Origin: Desulfobacterales bacterium C00003106
GTDB taxonomy: Bacteria; Desulfobacterota; Desulfobacteria; Desulfobacterales; C00003106
Assembly (NCBI GenBank): GCA_001751015.1
Contig: MAXM01000004.1
Span: forward strand, 1-28,992
DNA length: 28,992 nucleotides
Direction: 5' to 3'
The position numbers and the translations under genes were made by a program. The notes below the pieces were generated by a model, which did not search any database, was not told the DNA's origin, and saw nothing but the letters and a program-made list of their open reading frames with translations. Below, piece by piece: positions 7,357-16,571 of the stretch. Each line of letters opens with the position of its first letter. Position 1 is the stretch's first letter.

Positions 7357-7405
7357 CGGGCATCGGGTTTGTCCCTGCCCGGTTTTAAAAAGATGAACAT
7401 CTTTT
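7357..7405 (-). promoter_or_regulatory. Two hairpins in the ftsA-ftsZ spacer
   Basis: The first inverted repeat met by transcription, AAAAGATG / CATCTTTT with a 2-base loop (7388-7405), is AT-rich and followed by T and A runs. The second (7357-7381) is a 9-bp GC-rich stem, CGGGCA plus GGG paired with CCC plus TGCCCG, with a 2-base bulge. Neither looks like a strong terminator on the minus strand. They may tune the ftsA to ftsZ ratio through partial termination, RNA processing or mRNA stability; this is inference. Confidence 0.4.
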
Positions 7406-7445
7406 ACTAATTCTTCTTTTCTCATTCAATGTTCATAGATAAGTA

Positions 7446-8672
7446 TCATATAATGTCGCTAAACCATTTCTTCATCGTGCTCATGACCTTTTGAAAAATA
7501 TTTTTGTCCCTGATCCTGAACTTGTGTTTTGACCTGTGGCGGCGTCCATAGAGAACCAGACCGACTGCGGTTGCGTACATCGGGTTATTGACTACGTCCG
7601 ACAGTCCGCTGACACCCTGCGGGACGCCGAGCCTTATCGGAAGATTGAAGACCGATTCAGCGGCATCAATCGCCCCGTCAAGGAGGGTTGAGCCTCCTGT
7701 AATGACAATACCGGCTGTGATACGGTTCTCCATTCTTGCCTCGTATATCTCCTGATACACAAGCGAATATATCTCTTCGACCCTTGGCTGGAGCATCTCG
7801 CATATAATCTTCCGGGGAAAACTGCGCGGTTTTTTGCCTCCCACACTCGGGATTTCCAATGTTTCATTTGCGGCAATCGACTTGAGGTCGCATGTGCCGT
7901 ATTTCTTCTTTATCTTCTCCGCCTCTGAGATCGGGGTTCGCAGACCGATTGCGAGATCGTTGGTCAGGTTATTCCCTCCCAATGCAAGAACCGATGTGTG
8001 TCTGATGTTTCGTCCGGAGAATATCGCAAGATCGGTTGTTCCCCCTCCACAATCTATGAGGGCGACTCCGAGTTCCCTTTCTTCGGGAGTCAAAACAGCC
8101 TCACTCGATGCCAAAGACTGCAGCACAACATCTTCCACGTCAAGACCGCTGAGGTTGCAGCATTTAATGATGTTGTGGGCCGAGGCGACCGCGGCCGTCA
8201 CAATATGAACCTTTGCCTCCAGACGCACTCCCTCCATGCCAAGTGGATTGGTAATCCCCTCCTCGTCATCTACGCAGTAAGACTGAGGGAGACAATGAAT
8301 CACCTCGCGATCCATTGGTATCGCCACTGCACGGGCGGCTTCTATGACACGCGCTATGTCATTCTCGGTGACTTCATTCCCCTTGACTCCTATTATTCCA
8401 TGGCTGTTAAACCCCTTTATGTGCCCCCCGGCAATTCCTGTATGGACAGATCGTATCTCACAGCCGGCCATCAGTTCGGCTTCCTCAATCGCCTTTTTTA
8501 TGGAATCCACGGTTGATTCAATGTTTACCACCACGCCCTTGCGAAGACCTATGGATGGATGTGAACCAATCCCCACGATGTCAATAGCGCTTCCCGTTAT
8601 TTCACCTACAACAGCGCATATTTTAGTCGTACCTACGTCAAGTCCGATAATCAGTTCTTCATGCTCAGGCAC
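7446..8672 (-). CDS. ftsA: Cell division protein FtsA
   Basis: An actin-fold ATPase that tethers FtsZ filaments to the inner membrane and recruits later division proteins. The N-terminal phosphate-1 motif GLDVGTTK, the DCGGGTTDLA phosphate-2 motif and the ITGGSTLLDG adenosine motif are present. The last 15 or so residues (FQKVMSTMKKWFSDII) form the amphipathic membrane-targeting helix. The length is 408 residues. The start is GTG, with AAAGGAGGTG about 9 bases upstream. That Shine-Dalgarno sequence lies in the last codons of ftsQ, whose stop is only 6 bases before the ftsA start, so the two are coupled. Confidence 0.97.
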   Translation of the reverse strand: MPEHEELIIGLDVGTTKICAVVGEITGSAIDIVGIGSHPSIGLRKGVVVNIESTVDSIKKAIEEAELMAGCEIRSVHTGIAGGHIKGFNSHGIIGVKGNEVTENDIARVIEAARAVAIPMDREVIHCLPQSYCVDDEEGITNPLGMEGVRLEAKVHIVTAAVASAHNIIKCCNLSGLDVEDVVLQSLASSEAVLTPEERELGVALIDCGGGTTDLAIFSGRNIRHTSVLALGGNNLTNDLAIGLRTPISEAEKIKKKYGTCDLKSIAANETLEIPSVGGKKPRSFPRKIICEMLQPRVEEIYSLVYQEIYEARMENRITAGIVITGGSTLLDGAIDAAESVFNLPIRLGVPQGVSGLSDVVNNPMYATAVGLVLYGRRHRSKHKFRIRDKNIFQKVMSTMKKWFSDII

Positions 8673-8678
8673 TTTCTG

Positions 8679-9515
8679 CTACACCTCCTTTGAATCAAGA
8701 GCACGCTGTTTTACGACCACGCGTCGCGTGTCTTTTAAATCAACCGATTTTACGTGCAACATGCCCTGTTGAGACTCTATGTAAGGCATCATCTCCCTGA
8801 GCCGGTTAAATTTTTCCGGATAATTTTCAAACCCGAGCTTGATCGCTGTGTCACTGTCAAACGCATAAATCGTGAGCCCAATCTCCTTGTCCAGATGGAT
8901 GGCACTGATTGAACCGAATGGCAGGATACTTCCCTCCGCCCTCGCCAGTCTGGTCACTGCAAGAACCGTCTCAAGGAAAGGCAAGGCGTTCCCGCCATCA
9001 ACTTCAAGATCGGACATTCTAAGGCCCGTGACTACAGGCACGCGGATTTCTTCTCCATGGTCCACCTTTTTGAAAATCCTGCCCGTATCGTCTATCAGGA
9101 GTCTCCTCCCGCAATCGACAATCGCCACAGGTGTATATTCCAAAACCTTGACGTGCAGCGTGCTCGGAATCTCTCTGCGTATGTCCGCGGACTTTATCCA
9201 TGGATGCCCGGTCAGGCGACGCTGCAAGGCCTTGATATTGACGGATAATATGTTTGTTTTTTGATCGAGTTCAGCCCATTCCCGCACCTCCGAAGGAGAA
9301 ATCCTGCGGCAGCCCTCTATAAGAACGGTCCGGATTTCAAAACATGCGGATTGAGTGAGCAGGTCGTGGCAAAATATCATTACGGAACTCAGGATTGCTA
9401 CGGACCCGAGCACAAGAAATGCCTTTAATAAAAAAAGAGAGACCCTGCGGACTCGATGCATCTTCCGGCCCGCACTCTTTTTGTAGACGTTTCTACGCGC
9501 GTTTTTCTTCGCCAA
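8679..9515 (-). CDS. ftsQ: Cell division protein FtsQ
   Basis: A bitopic divisome protein that in other bacteria links early and late division proteins with FtsB and FtsL. A basic cytoplasmic N-terminus is followed by one transmembrane helix (about residues 27-49), a POTRA domain (about 57-125, starting FEIRTVLIEGCRRIS) and the FtsQ beta domain. The predicted start is TTG, with GGAGGTGAT just upstream, overlapping the end of murB by 23 bp. The next candidate, an ATG at 9461, would trim 18 basic residues but has no equally good ribosome binding site. The length of 278 residues fits the family. Neither ftsB nor ddl is found next to it. Confidence 0.9.
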   Translation of the reverse strand: MAKKNARRNVYKKSAGRKMHRVRRVSLFLLKAFLVLGSVAILSSVMIFCHDLLTQSACFEIRTVLIEGCRRISPSEVREWAELDQKTNILSVNIKALQRRLTGHPWIKSADIRREIPSTLHVKVLEYTPVAIVDCGRRLLIDDTGRIFKKVDHGEEIRVPVVTGLRMSDLEVDGGNALPFLETVLAVTRLARAEGSILPFGSISAIHLDKEIGLTIYAFDSDTAIKLGFENYPEKFNRLREMMPYIESQQGMLHVKSVDLKDTRRVVVKQRALDSKEV

Positions 9516-10428
9516 CGATCATCACCTCCGGTTCCAAAAGCATCTTTGAGTTCTCAAAAACAGACTTCCGGATCATCGATGCCAATTTCAGCACGTCCGA
9601 GGCGGTTGCCTTCCCTCTATTGATAATGAAATTTGCGTGTTTTTCTGAAACCTCCGCATCATTTACCCTGCGCCCCTTTAACCCGGCGGCTTCAATCAGT
9701 TCTCCGGCTGAAGGACCATCCGCAGGATTCCTGAAAAACGACCCCGCGCTCGCAAATGAAAGCGGCTGTGTTGCCTTGCGTCTTGCGAACACGGATGCCG
9801 CCGCCTTTTGAATGACATCACGGCCTGCCAAACCGAATCTCAGATATGCCTTTGTAACAACAGACCCCGCATCGATCGCGAGTTTCCTGTAAGAAAATTT
9901 CAGTCTATCGGGTCTCATATCTGCAATACCGCCTGCGGAAGAAAGGACCGTAATGGTCTCAACAAGATCAGCCATGCACCCTGTTTTGGTCCCTGCGTTC
10001 ATTCGAACAGCCCCCCCTACCGTGCCCGGGATACCAGCGGCGAAACTCAACCCGGAAAGATCGTGATCAACCGAAAAGGCAAGCAGCCTGGAAAGCAGGA
10101 CACCGGCCTCCGCCATGATCAGTAACGTATCGCTGTTTCTTTCGGCGACCCGGATGGTGTTAAAACCCTTTGCCAGGTTTATCACCAACCCGCGAATTCC
10201 GCCGTCCCTGACAAGGAGGTTGCTGCCTGACCCGATCACCATCCGGCGGATTCCCTTTTTCGCGGCCCAGTTCAAGAGCCCCCTGAGCTCCTCCGTGTCC
10301 CTTGGATAGACCAGCGCCTCCGCAGGTCCCCCGCAGCGAAATGTTGTATGACGGGCCATTGGCTCATCAAAAAACACGCGATCCCCGTAATGTTCTGTCA
10401 GGATCAGGCGATCCGGTTCCGAAATCAT
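9493..10428 (-). CDS. murB: UDP-N-acetylenolpyruvoylglucosamine reductase (MurB, short type)
   Basis: A flavoenzyme that uses NADPH to reduce the enolpyruvyl group, giving UDP-MurNAc. FAD-binding motifs GSGSNLLV (about 66-73) and AGIPGTVGGAVRMNAG are present, with the active-site Ser in SAGSFFRNP and a conserved C-terminal SEKHANFIIN. At 311 residues, without the extra insertion of the E. coli enzyme, it is the short type II form. The start overlaps the murC stop as ATGA, and the end overlaps ftsQ, so it is embedded in the operon. Confidence 0.97.
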   Translation of the reverse strand: MISEPDRLILTEHYGDRVFFDEPMARHTTFRCGGPAEALVYPRDTEELRGLLNWAAKKGIRRMVIGSGSNLLVRDGGIRGLVINLAKGFNTIRVAERNSDTLLIMAEAGVLLSRLLAFSVDHDLSGLSFAAGIPGTVGGAVRMNAGTKTGCMADLVETITVLSSAGGIADMRPDRLKFSYRKLAIDAGSVVTKAYLRFGLAGRDVIQKAAASVFARRKATQPLSFASAGSFFRNPADGPSAGELIEAAGLKGRRVNDAEVSEKHANFIINRGKATASDVLKLASMIRKSVFENSKMLLEPEVMIVGEEKRA

Positions 10429-11810
10429 CTCAAACTGCCTGATCCAATGGACCTTATTATCTCTTCGCCGACCTTCCAGACCGGGCCTGCGCCTAATGTC
10501 AGAACAACATCATTTGCGTCGAGGCTGTGAGACAAATGGTCCAGAACCTCCTTTACCCCTCTTTTGAATGTTGCATCCTTATGCCCGTGCGCCTTGATCC
10601 CCTCGCAGAGTATCTCTCCTTCCACTCCCGGAATAGGGATTTCGCCCGCCGGATAGATGGGCAGGACTACCAGGGAATCCGCCCTGTAAAACGCCCGCGT
10701 GAAATCCTCAAACAGGGCCGCCGTGCGCGTGTACCGGTGTGGCTGGAAGATAACCACAATACGCCGGTCCGGCCAGCACTGTCTGACCGTGTCAAGCGTG
10801 GCCCGAATCTCTGTGGGGTGATGACCATAATCATCCACGAAGATGATTCCCCCAACATTTCCTTTTAGCTGGAATCTCCGCTGCACCCCCTGCATCTTCT
10901 CAAGGGCCGCCTTGATCATATTGAATCCAATGCCGAGTTCGATTCCCACAACTACGCTCGCAAGGGCGTTATAGATGTTGTGAAGGCCGGGGAGGTTTAA
11001 GCAAACCGCGCCGAGTTTCTTCTTCTGCCAGAGGACCTGGAATCGGCTTTTCAGACCTTCCGAGACGATCTCTTTTGCCTGGCAATCCGCCTGGGTCGTA
11101 AGGCCGTATGTGGCATATCTCTTTACTATTTTTGGAATCAGGCGCTGGATGTGCTCATTGTCGAGACAGAGGACCGCCAGCCCGTAAAAAGGGACCTTGT
11201 TTATAAAATCCAGGAACACGGCCTTGATCTGGTCCATATCTTTATAATAATCAAGGTGTTCGGCATCTATGTTCGTCACCACTGTGATTGTCGGCGAAAG
11301 ATGAAGAAACGATCCGTCACTTTCGTCCGCCTCGGCGACAATAAACTCTCCCCCGCCCAACACCGCATTGGTGCCGAGGCTGTTCAATCTCCCGCCGATT
11401 ACTACTGTCGGATCAAGCGCCCCTCTGTTCAGCACCTCAGCTACAATGGACGTAGTAGTGGTCTTGCCGTGCGCCCCTGCAACCGCGATCCCGTATTTCA
11501 GATGCATCAGTTCCGCCAGCATCTCCGCCCTAGGGATGACCGGGACGGCGGAGGCCCTGGACGCCACGACTTCCGGGTTATCCGCTCTTACCGCCGATGA
11601 AATCACCACAACATCGGCCCCGTCTATATGGTCGGACAAGTGCCCTTCGTAAACACGCGCGCCAAGAGACGCGAGGCGTGTTGTGATGTTCGAAGAGACC
11701 AGGTCAGACCCGGAGACCTCATAGCCGAGATTGATGAGAAGCTCGGCAATCCCGCTCATCCCGATTCCGCCGATCCCTACAAAATGCAGATGATATTTTT
11801 TTTGATACAT
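10425..11810 (-). CDS. murC: UDP-N-acetylmuramate--L-alanine ligase
   Basis: This cytoplasmic ATP-dependent ligase adds L-alanine to UDP-MurNAc, the first peptide step. The N-terminal Rossmann motif GIGGIGMSGIAEL, the ATP-binding AGAHGKTTTTS and the mid-domain DYGHHPTEI motif are intact. The 461-residue length is typical. I chose the ATG at 11810: an upstream in-frame GTG would put the start well inside murG, and MYQKKYHLHFVGIGG is a normal MurC N-terminus. The ATG overlaps the last bases of murG, whose end supplies the GCAGG ribosome binding site. The stop overlaps murB by 4 bp. Confidence 0.97.
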   Translation of the reverse strand: MYQKKYHLHFVGIGGIGMSGIAELLINLGYEVSGSDLVSSNITTRLASLGARVYEGHLSDHIDGADVVVISSAVRADNPEVVASRASAVPVIPRAEMLAELMHLKYGIAVAGAHGKTTTTSIVAEVLNRGALDPTVVIGGRLNSLGTNAVLGGGEFIVAEADESDGSFLHLSPTITVVTNIDAEHLDYYKDMDQIKAVFLDFINKVPFYGLAVLCLDNEHIQRLIPKIVKRYATYGLTTQADCQAKEIVSEGLKSRFQVLWQKKKLGAVCLNLPGLHNIYNALASVVVGIELGIGFNMIKAALEKMQGVQRRFQLKGNVGGIIFVDDYGHHPTEIRATLDTVRQCWPDRRIVVIFQPHRYTRTAALFEDFTRAFYRADSLVVLPIYPAGEIPIPGVEGEILCEGIKAHGHKDATFKRGVKEVLDHLSHSLDANDVVLTLGAGPVWKVGEEIIRSIGSGSLR

Positions 11811-11812
11811 AA

Positions 11813-12889
11813 TTAAACCTGCCCGCACACTCTCAATATCTCTTCTACAATCCTCTTTGCTGCGTCGGGTCTCCCCAGTTTCTGCGCATTTGCTCCCATC
11901 TTTTTCAGCTCTGCTGCGTGTTCCTTGTAATAGATGATCCTTTCTGCCAGCAGACCGCCATCAAGGTCGCGTTCCAGTATCAGCTCCGCCCCTTTCTGTT
12001 CGGAAAGCCCGCGGGCGTTCAATTCCTGATGGTTATCCGTGGCAAACGGAAAAGGAATAAGAATGGCCGCCTTTCCAAGGACTGCTATTTCCGCGACAGT
12101 GGTGGCGCCGGCCCGGCATACAACAAGGTCAGCGGACCCGTAGGCCGTTGCCATATCGTCAAAAAAAGGTCCGGTCCGGTCGTCTCTCCCCAGCTTCCTG
12201 TAGGCCCGGCGTACCCATTGGGCGTCCTTTTCGCCGGTCTGGTGTATAAAATAGATATCCGGCACGTCTTTTATTATCCGGAGCGCATCCACAACGATCT
12301 CATTGATCCTGTGCGCGCCCTGGCTTCCACCTGCCACGAGCACGACAAAACGCTTCGGGTCTTTTTTTGCAGTCCTTGCCGCAAGGAGATCCTTACGCAC
12401 CGGGTTGCCGGTAATCAGGGTTTTTTTGCGGTCAAAACAGCGGACAGATTCGGGAAACGAGACAAAGACCCTGACGGCAAATCTTTCAAGAAGGCGGTTT
12501 GTCAGCCCGGGAAGCACGTTCTGTTCATGGATGACCACGGGTATTCTCATAAAAAAAGCCGCTATTGCTACCGGGCCTGATGAATATCCACCAACGCCGA
12601 CAACAAGATCCGCCTTGAACTTGCCCAAAAACAGGCCCGCCTGGATAATTGCGCCCGGAATCCTCGCTGCGGCTCTTAACTGCCTGAAGACGCCCCTTCC
12701 CTTCATCCCTTCTTGAGAGATCCTTTTTATCGGAAAACCCTTTTGCGAAAGCACGGTTGTTTCCATCTCTCTCTTTGTTCCCGCAAAGAGTATCCTGGTG
12801 TCCGGGTTTTTCGCAATCAGCCCTTCAGCAATAGCGATTCCCGGAAAAAGATGCCCTCCTGTCCCTCCTCCCGCTATCACCACATTCAT
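11813..12889 (-). CDS. murG: Lipid II synthase MurG (GlcNAc transferase)
   Basis: A peripheral membrane glycosyltransferase that adds GlcNAc to lipid I, making lipid II. The donor-site motif GGGTGGHLFPG lies at the N-terminus (about residues 7-17), VAGGSQGAHRIN mid-protein, and CRAGATTVAE in the C-terminal nucleotide-binding domain. The ATG at 12889 gives a normal 358-residue protein. The frame stays open far upstream through ftsW, but those 152 codons are only ftsW read in another frame. The start overlaps the ftsW stop as ATGA, coupling the two genes. Confidence 0.97.
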   Translation of the reverse strand: MNVVIAGGGTGGHLFPGIAIAEGLIAKNPDTRILFAGTKREMETTVLSQKGFPIKRISQEGMKGRGVFRQLRAAARIPGAIIQAGLFLGKFKADLVVGVGGYSSGPVAIAAFFMRIPVVIHEQNVLPGLTNRLLERFAVRVFVSFPESVRCFDRKKTLITGNPVRKDLLAARTAKKDPKRFVVLVAGGSQGAHRINEIVVDALRIIKDVPDIYFIHQTGEKDAQWVRRAYRKLGRDDRTGPFFDDMATAYGSADLVVCRAGATTVAEIAVLGKAAILIPFPFATDNHQELNARGLSEQKGAELILERDLDGGLLAERIIYYKEHAAELKKMGANAQKLGRPDAAKRIVEEILRVCGQV

Positions 12890-14004
12890 TTGCCCTTGCG
12901 TCCCGTTCTCTGTGTGCCCGATATGTTCATCAATATCCCGATCGATGCCATGGTAACCACAACCGACGACCCACCGTAGCTTATCAGGGGGAGCGTCAGG
13001 CCTTTGGTCGGCAAAAGCCCCATCACAACCCCTATGTTGACCATTACCTGCACGCCCAATACAGACGTGATCCCTGCGGCGAGATACGTTGCAAATCTGT
13101 CCGAACAATCCAGGGCAAGCCGAAATCCTGCATATAAGACAACCGTGTAGATAATGATGATTCCGCATACCCCGATCAGACCCAATTCTTCGCCGATGAC
13201 CGAAAATATGAAATCCGTATGCGGTTCCGGGAGATAAAAGAGCTTCTGATGACTGTTTCCAAGTCCCTGGCCCGCCAGTCCGCCTGATCCAAAGGCCATA
13301 AGGGAATGGATAATCTGGTATCCCGCGCCGTCTTTGTGTTCCCACGGATCCAGAAAAGCGACAAGGCGGCGCACCCGGTATCCGGCATCAGTTAAAAGAA
13401 AATATGCGACAGGAAGAAGCATCGCCATAGCCCCGAGGAGATACGAAACCCTGACTCCTCCGATAAAGAGCATGATCCACGCGATCATTGCTATTATGGA
13501 GGCCGTGCCGAAATCGGGCTGTGTAAGGATCAGTATCACGTAGCATCCGAGCACAAGAACGTGCGGCAGAAAACCGATGCAGAATCTCTTTATGTCCTCC
13601 TGTTTTTTTGTCATTGAGTAAGCGAGATAGATGACAAGCGCGAGCTTTGCAAATTCCGAAGGCTGAAAAGACCAGCCCATGAAACCGAGCCACCTTTTGG
13701 CTCCGCCTATCTCGCGAGCCCATCCCGGAATATGCAGGGCGACAAGCAGGGCCATCCCCAAAAAAAGGATGGGATAAACCAGTTTCCTGTAGAGCACATA
13801 AGGGACATACCTGCACGTCACAAGGGCCATCCCCCCAAACACGGCAAAGAGGGCCTGTCGCTTCAGAAAATAGTAGCTGTCTCCGAACCGTTTTGCAGCT
13901 AGGACCGAACTCGAGCTGTAGACCATGATGATCCCGGTTCCGACCAGGAGAAGCGCCCCGATCAAGAGAATAATATCGTCGTAGCCGGCTTGCCTTTCCG
14001 TCAT
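12886..14004 (-). CDS. ftsW: Division peptidoglycan glycosyltransferase FtsW (SEDS family)
   Basis: A polytopic membrane protein (about ten helices) of the SEDS family that polymerises lipid II at the septum together with FtsI. The family signature FGSGGLAGQGLGNSHQKLFYLPEPHTDFIF is complete (split here only by mention), as is the late loop GLLPTKGLTLPLISYGGSS. The length is 372 residues. The ATG is preceded by GGAAG. Its place between murD and murG, and the separate ftsI upstream, favour FtsW over the elongation paralogue RodA. Confidence 0.96.
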   Translation of the reverse strand: MTERQAGYDDIILLIGALLLVGTGIIMVYSSSSVLAAKRFGDSYYFLKRQALFAVFGGMALVTCRYVPYVLYRKLVYPILFLGMALLVALHIPGWAREIGGAKRWLGFMGWSFQPSEFAKLALVIYLAYSMTKKQEDIKRFCIGFLPHVLVLGCYVILILTQPDFGTASIIAMIAWIMLFIGGVRVSYLLGAMAMLLPVAYFLLTDAGYRVRRLVAFLDPWEHKDGAGYQIIHSLMAFGSGGLAGQGLGNSHQKLFYLPEPHTDFIFSVIGEELGLIGVCGIIIIYTVVLYAGFRLALDCSDRFATYLAAGITSVLGVQVMVNIGVVMGLLPTKGLTLPLISYGGSSVVVTMASIGILMNISGTQRTGRKGK

Positions 14005-14067
14005 CTCTTCCGCCGCATCCTTTGTCTCGGATGGAAGCGCCTGAAGTTGTGATATCGCCTTATTCCA

Positions 14068-15429
14068 TCATTTTCCATCTTCATCAATCAGCCTCACTGC
14101 TTTACAAAACACTTCGCCTCTTTCAGCATAGTCCCGGAACATGTCAAAGCTTGAACATGCCGGAGATAGAAGGACCACATCACCGGCCACGGCTTCCCTG
14201 TGGGCATTTGCCACCGCCTCCTGAATGCCGGCCACAGGCATGATATCCACACACGCACCAAGCGCCCTGATGATCTTTTCTCCGGCCTCCCCGATGGCAA
14301 AGAGCTTTTTTGCCCGTTTTCTTATCAGGGGTTCAAGGCGGCTGTAGCCACCCCCCTTATCTCTTCCACCGATAATCAGAAAAACCGGGGCATCAAAGCT
14401 CTCAAGGGATCTCATCAGAGAATCGACATTTGTGCCCTTGGAATCGTCGTAGTAGTCGACCCCGTTTACGCTGCGGACAAAGGCCAACCGGTGAGGCAGC
14501 CCTTTGAAATGATCCAGCGCATCCTGAATCCCGGCTTCTGTTCCCCCTGCCGACAGGGCCGCCAGCGCTGCGGCAGCCGCGTTTTCGAGGTTGTGTCTCC
14601 CTTCCGGGCTAAAATTAGTCAGGTCAAATAGCGCCGGTTCCCTTCCCGGAACAAGACAGGTTATCTTGCGGCCATTCACCGCCGCACCTCCGGCAGCCGG
14701 GGCCTTTGTGTCAAAAAAGAGCTTCCCGCACCTGATTTCTGCTGCTATCGCGCCGGTGCAGGGGTCTTGCGCATTCAGAATCGCAACATCGGAATTGGTC
14801 TGATTTTCAAAGAGTCTCTTTTTTGACGAGCAATAAGCCGCAAAATCGGCATATCTGTCAAGGTGGTCTTCAGTGATGTTGAGCAGCACGCCGACATGCG
14901 GTCTGAACCTGTCAATGGTGTCAAGCTGAAAGCTGCTGATTTCCGCGACAATCACGTCGGCAGGCTTGTTGCCCGAGGCATATTCGATGAGCGGCGTCCC
15001 GATATTCCCGCCCACATACGTCTTTATCCCGGAACAATCCAGCATCCGTCCTATCAGGGTCGTGGTCGTGGTCTTGCCGTTTGTCCCGGTCACCGCCACT
15101 ATAGGCTCTTTGATGAATCTGCCTGCCAGTTCCACTTCTCCGATAACAGGCGCCCCATTTGCCCGCGCCTTCCTGAGCGGGGCGATATCGTGGCAGACAC
15201 CAGGGCTTACAACAACAAGGTCGGCATCCGCAAAGATCTCTGCGGGATGCTCTCCCAACCTCATCTTTATATCAAGTCCGTTCAGCTCGTTCACGTAATG
15301 GCAAAGAGTCTCCTCACTCCGGATATCCGTAACAAGAACATCCGCGTGCCGGTCTTTCAGAAATCTGGCTGTTGCCGCGCCGGTCCTTGCAAGACCGACA
15401 ACCACTATTTTTTTACCTTTTATGTCCAT
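14068..15429 (-). CDS. murD: UDP-N-acetylmuramoylalanine--D-glutamate ligase
   Basis: This ligase adds D-glutamate to UDP-MurNAc-L-Ala. Motifs are the N-terminal VVGLARTG, the ATP loop TGTNGKTTTTTL, NITEDHLDRY, and DDSKGTNVDS in the C-terminal half. The length of 453 residues is typical. There is a 59-bp gap after mraY and a 63-bp gap before ftsW, the loosest spacing in this part of the cluster. No clear Shine-Dalgarno sequence precedes the ATG; the spacer contains a purine-rich stretch (15450-15488, minus strand) instead. Confidence 0.97.
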   Translation of the reverse strand: MDIKGKKIVVVGLARTGAATARFLKDRHADVLVTDIRSEETLCHYVNELNGLDIKMRLGEHPAEIFADADLVVVSPGVCHDIAPLRKARANGAPVIGEVELAGRFIKEPIVAVTGTNGKTTTTTLIGRMLDCSGIKTYVGGNIGTPLIEYASGNKPADVIVAEISSFQLDTIDRFRPHVGVLLNITEDHLDRYADFAAYCSSKKRLFENQTNSDVAILNAQDPCTGAIAAEIRCGKLFFDTKAPAAGGAAVNGRKITCLVPGREPALFDLTNFSPEGRHNLENAAAAALAALSAGGTEAGIQDALDHFKGLPHRLAFVRSVNGVDYYDDSKGTNVDSLMRSLESFDAPVFLIIGGRDKGGGYSRLEPLIRKRAKKLFAIGEAGEKIIRALGACVDIMPVAGIQEAVANAHREAVAGDVVLLSPACSSFDMFRDYAERGEVFCKAVRLIDEDGK

Positions 15430-15488
15430 ACGTTATAGCACAATACCATGAGTTCTCACCCTCTCGCTTTCTCACCCACTCCCCTCCC

Positions 15489-16568
15489 CTATCTCAGTTT
15501 CAGCGTACTCAGAGAGAACAGGCCCAGACAGATGGCAATCAGCCAGAACCTGACAATCACCTTTGGCTCCGGCCATCCCTTGAGCTCAAAATGGTGGTGA
15601 AGCGGCGCCATCCTGAAGATGCGTCGTCCTCTCGTTATCTTGAAAAAGCCGACCTGAAATATCACGGAAAGGGCTTCCACTACAAAAAGACCGCCTACAA
15701 TCACAAGAAGGAGTTCCTGTTTTGTGATTACGGCCACTGTCCCGAGAATTCCGCCTAAGGGGAGCGATCCTACATCTCCCATGAAGACTTCCGCAGGATA
15801 TGCATTGAACCAGAGGAACCCCATCCCCGCTCCCGTGACAGCGCCGCACAGCACTGCAAGCTCGCCGCTTCCTGCGACATAAGGGATCTGAAGATAGTCT
15901 GCTATCTTTATGTGACCTGCAACGTATGAGAAGATAATGTAAGTGATAGCCGCCACTGTCACAGACCCTATCGCCAGGCCGTCCAGACCGTCAGTGAGAT
16001 TTACTGCATTCGAAGTCCCCACGATAACCACTGCGGCAAAAAGGATGTAGCCCCACCCGATATCAGGTTGCACGTTTTTAAAAAACGGTATCGTGATGTG
16101 CGTGTTAAACTCCGGCTGACAATAAAGGAGACCGGCGGCCGCAAAGGCTATGACAGACTGTATCAGTATCTTGTTGCAGGCCGTTAGCCCGGCGCTCCCC
16201 TTTTTTCTTATTTTCAGGTAGTCGTCCAGGAATCCGACGACGCCGAAGCCTGCCATGATAAGGAGAGCTATCCAGACATAGAGACTCGTAAGATCCGCCC
16301 ACAGCAGCGTGGATACGCTCACGGAAAAGAGTATCAACAGACCTCCCATGGTGGGTGTGCCGGTCTTTGAAAAATGCGTGGAAGGCCCGTCGTCCCGCAC
16401 ATACTGTCCAACGCTCTCTTTCTTCAGGAGTCTGATCAGCCACGGTCCAAGCACAAAAGAGATCACCAGCGCGGTCAGGACAGCATAGATCGTCCGGAAT
16501 GTAATGTACCGGAATACATTGAAGACCGAAAACGTTGTATGCAGTGGATAGAGCAAATGATAAAGCAT
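15489..16568 (-). CDS. mraY: Phospho-MurNAc-pentapeptide translocase
   Basis: A ten-helix inner-membrane enzyme that transfers phospho-MurNAc-pentapeptide to undecaprenyl phosphate, making lipid I. The catalytic aspartate motifs FLDDYLKIRKK and NLTDGLDGLA, the FMGDVGSLPLGG motif and the LHHHFELKGW loop that closes the active site are all present. The length of 359 residues is standard. The ATG follows the murF stop after 3 bases, so the two are likely coupled. Confidence 0.98.
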   Translation of the reverse strand: MLYHLLYPLHTTFSVFNVFRYITFRTIYAVLTALVISFVLGPWLIRLLKKESVGQYVRDDGPSTHFSKTGTPTMGGLLILFSVSVSTLLWADLTSLYVWIALLIMAGFGVVGFLDDYLKIRKKGSAGLTACNKILIQSVIAFAAAGLLYCQPEFNTHITIPFFKNVQPDIGWGYILFAAVVIVGTSNAVNLTDGLDGLAIGSVTVAAITYIIFSYVAGHIKIADYLQIPYVAGSGELAVLCGAVTGAGMGFLWFNAYPAEVFMGDVGSLPLGGILGTVAVITKQELLLVIVGGLFVVEALSVIFQVGFFKITRGRRIFRMAPLHHHFELKGWPEPKVIVRFWLIAICLGLFSLSTLKLR

Positions 16569-16571
16569 AAG

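Noticed and set aside
7299..7400. A 34-codon N-terminal extension of FtsZ
   Set aside because: It lies in the hairpin-bearing spacer, is not like any FtsZ, and the ATG at 7298 has a clear ribosome binding site.
12890..13345. An open frame that extends murG upstream by 152 codons
   Set aside because: These codons are ftsW read in another frame. MurG families start at the NVVIAGGGTGGH motif, and the ATG there overlaps the ftsW stop in the usual ATGA way.
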